Source of the DNA: VFZS01 sp964353255
Lineage (GTDB): Bacteria; Acidobacteriota; Terriglobia; Bryobacterales; Bryobacteraceae
Reading direction: 5' to 3'
NCBI GenBank assembly: GCA_964353255.1
Contig: CAYGVJ010000199.1
Coordinates: 1-6,723 of the forward strand
Length of the DNA stretch: 6,723 nucleotides
In this document: one piece after another, positions 1-5,788 of the stretch
Position numbering within the stretch: the first letter of the stretch is position 1
Layout of the letters: each line of letters starts with the position of its first letter
Position numbers and translations under genes: made by a program
The notes under the pieces: model-generated
Told to the model about the DNA's origin: nothing
Databases searched by the model: none
What the model saw: the letters and a program-made list of their open reading frames with translations, nothing else

Positions 1-455
1 GATTCGAGAAGCTGCTGGCGAGCTACCCGCCAGACCGCCGGCGGTCGGCGCTGGTTCCCATGCTGCTATACGCGCAGGACGAGCTGGGCAGCGTCACTCC
101 GGAATTGGTCGGGGAGGTGGCCCGGCGCCTGGAGCTCCAGCCCGCCGAGGTCGCCTCCGTGGCCAGCTACTACTCGATGCTGCGTCAGGAGCGGCCCGGA
201 AAGCACCACATCCAGATCTGCACCAATGTGAGCTGCCAGCTTGCGGGAGGGGCTGAGCTGTTCGAGCACGCCTGCCGGCGGCTGGGCATCGGCCACCGCG
301 AGGCGACCCCGGACGGGAGGTTCTCGCTCGAGGAGGTCGAGTGCCTCGGCGCCTGCTGTTGGGCTCCGGCGCTCATGGTCAACTACGAGTACCACCACGG
401 GGTCACGCCGGAGCAGTTCGACCGGCTGATCGAGGCGCTCCGACAGGCGGACTGA
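1..455 (+). CDS. nuoE: NADH-quinone oxidoreductase subunit E (24 kDa-type, [2Fe-2S] N1a), 5' partial
   Basis: NuoE is the thioredoxin-like [2Fe-2S] subunit of the complex I NADH module, working beside NuoF in the cytoplasm. The reading frame is open to the left edge: codons from base 3 give FEKLLASYPPDRRRSALVP before the ATG at 60. That is the usual family lead-in (YP..RR.SAL.P.L...Q...G), so the true start lies upstream and the ATG at 60 is internal. Counting from the ATG at 60, the cluster ligands are C54 and C59 (CTNVSC, C-x4-C) and C95 and C99 (CLGAC, C-x3-C), followed by the typical WAPALMVN segment. About 150 residues are visible, so only a short N-terminal piece is missing. The TGA at 453-455 is 3 nt before nuoF. 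Family assignment is near certain. The upstream neighbour is probably nuoD or another nuo gene, but it is not in view. Confidence 0.96.
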   Translation, partial: FEKLLASYPPDRRRSALVPMLLYAQDELGSVTPELVGEVARRLELQPAEVASVASYYSMLRQERPGKHHIQICTNVSCQLAGGAELFEHACRRLGIGHREATPDGRFSLEEVECLGACCWAPALMVNYEYHHGVTPEQFDRLIEALRQAD

Positions 456-458
456 ACC

Positions 459-1769
459 ATGCTGTACAACGAGCCCAGCCCGCTGGAAGTCAGGATCCTG
501 ACGCGACGCTTCGGCCTGCCCGATTCGGCCTCGCTGGACACCTACCTGGCCACCGAGGGTTTTGCCGGCTTCCGCAAGGCCCTGGCGATGAAGCCGGAGG
601 AGATCCTCGAGCAGGTGAAGATCTCGAACCTGCGCGGCCGCGGCGGCGCCGGCTTCCCCACGGGGCTGAAATGGGGCTTTGTGCCGCGCGACTCCGGCAA
701 GCCGCGCTACATCGTGGTCAACGCCGACGAAGGGGAACCGGGCACCTGCAAGGACCGGCTGCTGATGGAGAACGATCCGCATCAGCTCATCGAAGGGATG
801 CTGATCGCCGGCCTGGTGGTGGGCGCGCGCACCGGCTACATCTACGTTCGGGGCGAGTACCGCTACGTGATCGAGGTTTTGGAGCGCGCCATCGAGGAAT
901 GCCGCCAGCGGGGCTACCTGGGCAGGAACATCCTGGGCCGCGGGTTCGATTTCGAAGCTTACACGCACACGGGCGCAGGCTCCTACGAGTGCGGGGAAGA
1001 GTCGGCGCTGCTGGAATCGCTGGAGGGCAAGCGCGGCGTGCCTCGGATCCGCCCGCCGTTCCCGGCCGTGGCCGGCCTCTACCGTTGCCCCACGGTGCTG
1101 AACAACGTCGAGAGCTACTCGTCGATTCCGGCGATTCTGCGCGAGGGCGGCGCCGCGTTCGCGGCTCTGGGGACGCCTCGGGACGGCGGCACCCGCCTGT
1201 TCTGCATCTCCGGGCACGTCCACCGGCCCGGCGTCTACGAGCTGCCGGTGGGCTTCAACCTGCTGCGGATGATCCACGAAGCCGCCGGCGGCGTGCGCGA
1301 CGGCAAGAAACTGAAGGCGGTGATCCCGGGGGGCTCGTCTTGCCCGGTGCTGAAAGCGGAAGAATGCGACCTGGCCATGGACTACGACAGCGTGGCCAAG
1401 GCCGGCAGCATGCTGGGCTCGGGCGGCGTCATCGTCATTGGCGAGGACGCCTGCATGGTGCGGGTGGCGTCGCGGATCATGCGCTTCTACGCGCACGAAA
1501 GCTGCGGTTGGTGCATTCCCTGCCGCGAAGGCACGGCCTGGCTGCGGAAGCTGCTCGCGCGCTTCCACGCGGGCGGGGGAACACGCAGCGACCTGGAGCT
1601 GATCGGGGACGTAGCCCGGAACATGCTGGGGCGCACTTTCTGTCCTCTCGGGGACGCGGCGGCGATGCCGACCATCTCGCTGGTCGAGAAGTTCCGCGAC
1701 GAGTTCGAGGCGCACCTGGACGGGCGCGAGTGCCCGTTCAAGTCAACCGTCAGTGAGGCGGCGGCGTGA
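459..1769 (+). CDS. nuoF: NADH-quinone oxidoreductase subunit F (51 kDa-type, NADH/FMN/[4Fe-4S] N3)
   Basis: This is the catalytic NADH-oxidising subunit, which binds NADH and FMN and passes electrons to cluster N3. The protein is 436 aa, full length for the family. Seen in order: the glycine-rich FMN/NADH loop RGRGGAGFPTGLKW (residues 59-72); NADEGEPGTCKDR (88-100), the same wording as in the mitochondrial 51 kDa subunit; GAGSYECGEESAL (172-184) with its acidic pair; a SLBB-like segment around 245-300; and the C-terminal N3 site with C349, C352 and C355 (SCGWCIPC) plus C395 (TFCPLGD). All expected ligands are present. The ATG at 459 lies 3 nt after the nuoE stop, with only a weak purine stretch upstream (aggcgg, 445-450), so translation is probably coupled to nuoE. 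The stop TGA (1767-1769) overlaps the start of nuoG. The hydrogenase HoxF and formate dehydrogenase FdsB relatives are less likely, given the complete nuo gene order downstream. Confidence 0.98.
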   Translation: MLYNEPSPLEVRILTRRFGLPDSASLDTYLATEGFAGFRKALAMKPEEILEQVKISNLRGRGGAGFPTGLKWGFVPRDSGKPRYIVVNADEGEPGTCKDRLLMENDPHQLIEGMLIAGLVVGARTGYIYVRGEYRYVIEVLERAIEECRQRGYLGRNILGRGFDFEAYTHTGAGSYECGEESALLESLEGKRGVPRIRPPFPAVAGLYRCPTVLNNVESYSSIPAILREGGAAFAALGTPRDGGTRLFCISGHVHRPGVYELPVGFNLLRMIHEAAGGVRDGKKLKAVIPGGSSCPVLKAEECDLAMDYDSVAKAGSMLGSGGVIVIGEDACMVRVASRIMRFYAHESCGWCIPCREGTAWLRKLLARFHAGGGTRSDLELIGDVARNMLGRTFCPLGDAAAMPTISLVEKFRDEFEAHLDGRECPFKSTVSEAAA

Positions 1770-1771
1770 TG
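1755..1771 (+). promoter_or_regulatory. nuoG ribosome-binding site and overlapping GTG/ATG start
   Basis: A GAGG purine core at 1755-1758 precedes two possible in-frame starts, GTG at 1766 (7 nt spacing) and ATG at 1769 (10 nt spacing). The nuoF stop TGA occupies 1767-1769, so either start gives a stop/start overlap that favours termination-reinitiation. I chose the ATG because the TGATG arrangement is classic and ATG is the stronger codon. The GTG has the slightly better spacing, and the choice changes the protein by one residue only. Confidence 0.55.
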
Positions 1772-3784
1772 GGCAAGCTGGTCAAGTTGACGATCGACGA
1801 CCGGCTGGTGGAGGTGGCCTCCGGGACGCTGGTCATTGAGGCCGCCCGCGGCGCCGGCATCGAGATCCCCGGCTTCTGCTACTACCGGGGCCTGGCGTTG
1901 CAGGGCGCCTGCCGGATGTGCCTGGTGGAGGTTGAGCGAGCGCCGAAGCTGATGACCGCCTGCACGTTGCTGGTCGCCGAGGGCATGGTGGTGCGAACCA
2001 CGACGCCGCGCGTCCGGCAGGCGCGCCAGGCGATGCTCGAGCTGCTGCTGACCAACCATCCGCTGGATTGCCCGGTCTGCGACAAGGGCGGCGAGTGCGA
2101 ACTCCAGGACGTGACGTTCGCCTACGGGCTGGAGAAGAGCCGCTTCAGCGAGGTCAAGCGCCACGTTGACGAGCGGCAGTGGTCGGAGGTGGTCTACTAT
2201 GACCGCCCGCGTTGCATCCTGTGTTTCCGCTGCGTGCGGATCTGCGACCAGGGGATGGGCGTCGCCGCGCTCAGCATCGTCGATCGCAACGTTCGCAGCG
2301 AGATCGCGCCCAACCGGGGCGACCACCTGGAATGCGACGAGTGCGGCATGTGCATCGACATCTGCCCGGTGGGCGCGCTCACCAGCCGCATGTACCGCTA
2401 CCGGACGCGGCCCTGGGAGATGACTCACGTCGGAACTATCTGCGCGCATTGCGGCGACGGCTGCAAGACCACCCTGGGCGTGTACCACAACCAGATCATG
2501 CGCGGGAACAACCGCGACCGGTCGGGGCTGAACGGCGAATTCCTGTGCATCAAAGGCCGCTACGCCGCCGACTTCGTGGATCATCCCGCGCGCCTGACGA
2601 CGCCGCTGCTGCGCACCGGCCAGGGGTTTGAGCCCGTCTCCTGGGCCAAGGCCATCTCCGCCGTAGCCGAGCGGTTCCGCGAGGTCAAGGCGCGGGGCGG
2701 GTTGATCGGGGTGGTCGGCTCCAATCACACCACGAACGAGGAGAACTACTACCTTCAGAAGCTGGCCCGGCAGGGCTTGGCGACTCCGCACATCGACCAT
2801 CACCGCACGGGCGATGTGGCGGGCCTTGTGACCGCGCTGGCGGGAAGGGGCGGCGTGTGGGCGACGATCGCCGATCTGTACACCCGCCCGGTCATTCTGG
2901 TGGTGGCCAGCGACCTGGCGCAGCAGCACCCGCTGATTTCCTTCCAGGTGCGCGCCAACTACCACCACCATCAGGCCCGCATCTACACGGTGACGCGGGG
3001 GCCGGTGCGCGAGGACAGCTACGCCGCCCGCAGCGTTCGCATCAAGCCGGGGGAGGAACTGGCGGGAGTCGAATCGCTGCGCGCGGATTTGATGCGCGAG
3101 CCGGAACTGGTCATCGTGTTCGGTGACGCCATCCGGGGGTCTACAGTGGCGCGGCTGGTGGCCTGTGGCGATTCACTGGGCATTCCTGTGAAGTACGTCT
3201 GCCTGGTGGATTACGCAAACTCGCGCGGGGCCGCCGACATGGGCCTGCTGCCGGATCTGGGGCCGGGCTACCAGCCGTTGGCGGAGCCCGGGCTGAGCCT
3301 GGATGAGATGCTGGGCCGGGAAGATCTGGAAGCGCTTTGGGTGGTGGGGGCCAACCCGCTGAAGGGCCGTACACTGGGCGCGCGGAGCGCCTTCGTCGTG
3401 GTCCAAGAGTTGTTCCTGACCGAGACCGCGCGCGCGGCCAACGTGGTGTTGCCGGCGGCTTCGGCCTATGAGAAGACGGGCACAGTGACCAACACCTGCG
3501 GTGAGGTGCAGCGGCTGTCGCGAGCGTTGGCGACGCCCGGCACGAAGATGGATCTGGAGATCTTCCGGCTTCTGGCCCGGGAACTGGGCCTGGATTTGGG
3601 ACCCGCCACGCCGGAGGCGATATTCGCAGAGATCGTGCAAGCCGCGTGCGGGTGCGGCCTCGTGTCGCCAGCCCAGTCGATCCGCTCGGCGAATGATACG
3701 CTGTTCACTTCCGGCACGCTGGGCCGGTACTCGAAGACGTTGCAGTCCGTGGCGGAGGCGCCGGGGAGCTTGTACCGAGGATGA
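1769..3784 (+). CDS. nuoG: NADH-quinone oxidoreductase subunit G (75 kDa-type, multi Fe-S)
   Basis: NuoG is the large Fe-S subunit carrying electrons from NuoF towards NuoI. Counted from the ATG at 1769 it has 671 aa. The N-terminal ferredoxin domain has N1b ligands C37, C48, C51 and C65. The N5 site is H97, C101, C104, C110 (HPLDCPVCDKGGEC). N4 is C149, C152, C155 with C199 (CPVGAL). C159, C189, C192 and C195 complete a further hydrogenase-type [4Fe-4S] site that E. coli and Thermus NuoG lack, as I recall their sequences. N7 is C225, C228, C232 and C260. From about 285 on there is a degenerate molybdopterin-oxidoreductase domain, with VVGANPLK (526-533) and LPAASAYEKTGTVTNTCGE (561-579), presumed to bind no cofactor. 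The protein is shorter than the 780-900 aa of many NuoG. A GTG at 1766 would add one residue. The stop overlaps the nuoH start (ATGA). A formate-dehydrogenase or hydrogenase subunit is the alternative, made unlikely by the flanking nuo genes. Confidence 0.96.
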   Translation: MGKLVKLTIDDRLVEVASGTLVIEAARGAGIEIPGFCYYRGLALQGACRMCLVEVERAPKLMTACTLLVAEGMVVRTTTPRVRQARQAMLELLLTNHPLDCPVCDKGGECELQDVTFAYGLEKSRFSEVKRHVDERQWSEVVYYDRPRCILCFRCVRICDQGMGVAALSIVDRNVRSEIAPNRGDHLECDECGMCIDICPVGALTSRMYRYRTRPWEMTHVGTICAHCGDGCKTTLGVYHNQIMRGNNRDRSGLNGEFLCIKGRYAADFVDHPARLTTPLLRTGQGFEPVSWAKAISAVAERFREVKARGGLIGVVGSNHTTNEENYYLQKLARQGLATPHIDHHRTGDVAGLVTALAGRGGVWATIADLYTRPVILVVASDLAQQHPLISFQVRANYHHHQARIYTVTRGPVREDSYAARSVRIKPGEELAGVESLRADLMREPELVIVFGDAIRGSTVARLVACGDSLGIPVKYVCLVDYANSRGAADMGLLPDLGPGYQPLAEPGLSLDEMLGREDLEALWVVGANPLKGRTLGARSAFVVVQELFLTETARAANVVLPAASAYEKTGTVTNTCGEVQRLSRALATPGTKMDLEIFRLLARELGLDLGPATPEAIFAEIVQAACGCGLVSPAQSIRSANDTLFTSGTLGRYSKTLQSVAEAPGSLYRG

Positions 3785-4971
3785 ACGCGTACCTGCTGAT
3801 GGTAGTCAAAGCGGCCCTGGTCACCGGCGCTCTGCTGTTCACGCTGCTTTACATTCAGTGGGTGGAGCGCAAGATCATCGCCCACATCCAGTGCCGCCTG
3901 GGCCCCTACCGGGTGGGCCCGCACGGCCTGTTGCAGCCCGTTGCCGACACGCTCAAGCTGCTGTTCAAGGAAGATCTTCTGCCGGGCCACGTCAACCGGT
4001 TCCTTTTCCTGCTGGCGCCGGTGCTGGCCGTCTCCCTGGCCCTGATCTCGATCTCGGTCATTCCGTTCGGCCCCGAGATCGAGGTGGCCGGCGTCCGCAC
4101 CTGGGTGCAACTGGCAGACCTGAACGTTGGGGTGCTGTTCGTGCTGGCGATATCGTCGCTGACGGTGTACGGCGTGGTGCTGGCAGGCTGGGCCTCCAAC
4201 AGCAAGTACCCGCTGCTCGGAGCGTTGCGTAGCGCGGCGCAGATGGTGGGCTACGAGCTGCCGCTGGGCATGGCGGTGGCCGCGCCGCTGCTGGTTTCCG
4301 GCAGCCTGAGCCTGCGCGAGATCGTGCTTTCGCAGCAGCACTATTACGGCGGCTTCTTCCCGGCTTGGAACCTCTTCCGCCTTCCGGCGCCGCAGGTCTT
4401 CGGGTTCCTGGTGTTTCTGGTGGCAGCCTTTGCGGAGACGAATCGCCTGCCCTTCGATCTGCCGGAAGCGGAGAACGAGCTGGTGGCCGGCTTCCACACC
4501 GAGTACAGCAGCCTGAAGTTCGCCTCGTTCTTCATGGCCGAGTACGCCAACATGATCACCGTGTGCTCGATGGCCACGGTGCTGTTCCTGGGCGGCTGGT
4601 TGCCGCTGTTTCCGGCGCAGTACGGCTCGGATTACATGCCGGCGCTGGCGCTGGCGGCCGCGGGGGCCTTGTGGCTGTATCATGGCCTGCCTTCCGCCTT
4701 CCGGCGCGACCGTTGGAGCCTGCCGGCCGCGGGACTGGCGGCGCTGGTTGCCGCGGGCCTGTTCCTGATTCCGGCGGTGCAGGCGATCTTCACGCCGCTG
4801 TTCTGGTTCCTGGCCAAGACCGGGCTGCTGCTGTTCACTTTCATCTGGGTGCGGGGCACGCTGCCGCGACTGCGCTACGACCAGTTGATGCGGTTCACCT
4901 GGACTTTCCTGTTTCCGTTGGGCGTGGCGAACCTGATGGTCACCGCGCTGCTGGTGGCGCTGAGGGCATGA
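3781..4971 (+). CDS. nuoH: NADH-quinone oxidoreductase subunit H (ND1-type membrane subunit)
   Basis: NuoH is the integral membrane heel of complex I; it forms much of the quinone chamber and links Fe-S transfer to the membrane arm. Diagnostic motifs are IQCRLGPYRVGPHGLLQP (36-53), KLLFKEDLLP (59-68), AETNRLPFDLPEAENE (218-233), GFHTEYSSLKFASFFMAEY (237-255) and LPRLRYDQLM (361-370). Hydrophobic segments lie at about 4-24, 73-97, 113-136, 155-175, 204-222, 245-272, 286-304, 313-334, 338-357 and 372-394, two more than the usual eight. The protein is 396 aa against about 325 in E. coli; most of the extra lies at about 276-337, between FLGGW and FWFLAKTG. The lysine common after the late tryptophan (WK) is T375. 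The start ATG overlaps the nuoG stop by 4 bp; the nearest purine-rich site is GGGGAG at 3763-3768, so coupling is likely. It is followed 1 nt later by nuoJ, not nuoI. Confidence 0.97.
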   Translation: MNAYLLMVVKAALVTGALLFTLLYIQWVERKIIAHIQCRLGPYRVGPHGLLQPVADTLKLLFKEDLLPGHVNRFLFLLAPVLAVSLALISISVIPFGPEIEVAGVRTWVQLADLNVGVLFVLAISSLTVYGVVLAGWASNSKYPLLGALRSAAQMVGYELPLGMAVAAPLLVSGSLSLREIVLSQQHYYGGFFPAWNLFRLPAPQVFGFLVFLVAAFAETNRLPFDLPEAENELVAGFHTEYSSLKFASFFMAEYANMITVCSMATVLFLGGWLPLFPAQYGSDYMPALALAAAGALWLYHGLPSAFRRDRWSLPAAGLAALVAAGLFLIPAVQAIFTPLFWFLAKTGLLLFTFIWVRGTLPRLRYDQLMRFTWTFLFPLGVANLMVTALLVALRA

Positions 4972-4975
4972 GATG
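4962..4975 (+). promoter_or_regulatory. nuoJ ribosome-binding site inside the nuoH 3' end
   Basis: GAGG at 4962-4965 (in tgaggg) lies 7 nt before the nuoJ ATG at 4973-4975 and is embedded in the last codons of nuoH. The spacing suits a functional Shine-Dalgarno site and supports the chosen nuoJ start. The nuoH stop (4969-4971) is separated from this ATG by a single base. Confidence 0.6.
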
Positions 4976-5473
4976 GCGGCCGCGATTTTCTTGATCTTTG
5001 CCTTCCTGGCGGTGGTGTGCGGGCTGAACGTGGTCTTGCGGCGGCACCCCGTTTCGAGCGCCCTGTGGCTGATCGGGGTGATGGTGTCTCTGGCGGTGCT
5101 GTACGCTCTGTTGGGGGCGCATTTCCTGGCCGCGGCGCAGGTGATCGTCTACGCCGGGGCGATCATGGTGCTGTTCGTCATCGTGATCATGCTGGTGAAC
5201 GCGGGGGCCGAGCAGAGGTCCACGGCATCTCGGATGGCGCAACACGCGGGCCTGCCGTTGCTGGCGGCGTTGCTGGGCGCGCTGGGTTACGTGGTGTGGC
5301 GAGCGGCGCCGGCCGGAAAGGTCGCGGGCGCCGCGGCAGCAGGCCGGGGCACCGCACAAGACATCGGCAGGGCGCTCTTCACAACCTACCTTCTGCCGTT
5401 CGAGCTCGCTTCGATCCTGGTGTTGATCGCCGTGGTGGGAGCGGTCGTGCTGGCCTACAAGGAGATGGACTGA
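4973..5473 (+). CDS. nuoJ: NADH-quinone oxidoreductase subunit J (ND6-type membrane subunit)
   Basis: NuoJ is a small membrane-arm subunit next to NuoH, NuoA and NuoK. Its third helix takes part in the conformational coupling between quinone chemistry and proton channels. The protein is 166 aa, normal for the family, with about five hydrophobic segments (roughly 3-21, 29-47, 52-76, 92-109, 141-161). The signature is VIVYAGAIMVLFVIVIMLVN (57-76), the helix known from complex I structures to carry a pi-bulge. The end shows FTTYLLPFELAS (136-147) and GAVVLAYKE, typical of bacterial NuoJ. H50 occupies a position (LGAHFLAAAQ) that is E or Y in other NuoJ I recall. A short Ala/Gly-rich loop at 111-127 is the only low-complexity part. 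The gene follows nuoH by 1 nt and precedes nuoK by 1 nt, taking the place where nuoI normally stands. Confidence 0.96.
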   Translation: MAAAIFLIFAFLAVVCGLNVVLRRHPVSSALWLIGVMVSLAVLYALLGAHFLAAAQVIVYAGAIMVLFVIVIMLVNAGAEQRSTASRMAQHAGLPLLAALLGALGYVVWRAAPAGKVAGAAAAGRGTAQDIGRALFTTYLLPFELASILVLIAVVGAVVLAYKEMD

Positions 5474-5477
5474 GATG
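5459..5477 (+). promoter_or_regulatory. Strong nuoK ribosome-binding site
   Basis: AAGGAG at 5459-5464 is the best Shine-Dalgarno match in the window. It lies 10 nt before the nuoK ATG at 5475, within the last codons of nuoJ. It suggests that nuoK has efficient initiation of its own in addition to coupling with nuoJ, and it supports the start chosen for nuoK. Confidence 0.7.
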
Positions 5478-5783
5478 GACGGCGTGCCGCTCACTTGGTT
5501 CCTGATGCTGAGCGTCGTGCTGTTCGGCCTGGGGGTGGCCGGTTTTCTGTTCCGGCGGAACATCATCACCGTGTTCATGTCCATCGAGCTGATGCTCAAC
5601 GCCGTCAACCTGAGCTTCATTGCGTTTGCCTGCCGGCTGGGGCAGGTGGACGGGCAGATCTTCGCGTTTTTCGTGATGGTGGTGGCGGCGGCCGAGGCGG
5701 CGGTCGGGCTGGCCATAATCCTGACCGTGTTCCGCAACCGCGCGACTTTGCAGATCGACGAGTTGGACTCGTTGAAAAACTGA
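5475..5783 (+). CDS. nuoK: NADH-quinone oxidoreductase subunit K (ND4L-type membrane subunit)
   Basis: NuoK is a three-helix membrane subunit that with NuoJ forms part of a proton path linking the quinone end to the antiporter-like subunits. The protein is 102 aa, the normal family length. Helices are at about 8-26, 29-52 and 62-86. The two conserved membrane glutamates are visible: E38 in MSIELMLNAVNL and E74 in AAAEAAVGLAI, matching E36 and E72 of E. coli NuoK, which are known to be needed for activity. The start is supported by the AAGGAG site upstream and by the family length. Its stop (5781-5783) is followed 5 nt later by nuoL. Small cation/proton antiporter subunits of the MrpC family are homologous, but the nuoJ-nuoK-nuoL order settles the call. 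Confidence 0.97.
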   Translation: MDGVPLTWFLMLSVVLFGLGVAGFLFRRNIITVFMSIELMLNAVNLSFIAFACRLGQVDGQIFAFFVMVVAAAEAAVGLAIILTVFRNRATLQIDELDSLKN

Positions 5784-5788
5784 GACCG

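Noticed and set aside
60..62. ATG at 60 as the true start of nuoE
   Set aside because: The frame continues upstream to the window edge with family-like sequence (YPPDRRRSAL), so this ATG encodes an internal methionine.
66..1715. 549-residue open frame on the minus strand opposite nuoE and nuoF
   Set aside because: It lies fully antisense to two genes with intact family motifs. Its translation is rich in Arg, His, Ala and Gln with no recognisable domain, as expected for the complement of GC-rich coding DNA.
341..1756. 471-residue plus-strand open frame overlapping nuoF in another frame
   Set aside because: The translation is Arg/Gly/Pro/Ala-rich without motifs, and nuoF in the other frame carries every expected ligand. 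It is a frame shadow of high third-position GC.
1487..2971. 494-residue minus-strand open frame opposite the end of nuoF and much of nuoG
   Set aside because: It is antisense to the Fe-S domains of nuoG, shows no domain of its own, and has the same biased composition as the other shadows.
3466..4683. 405-residue minus-strand open frame opposite nuoG and nuoH
   Set aside because: The composition is Gln/Arg/His-rich with no motif. It spans the junction of two well supported genes and has no plausible ribosome-binding context that I could identify.
4792..4971. Possibility that the long NuoH is a fusion or frameshifted gene
   Set aside because: The C-terminal NuoH motifs (LPRLRYDQLM and the last helix) follow in the same frame after the insertion, so the gene is continuous and intact.
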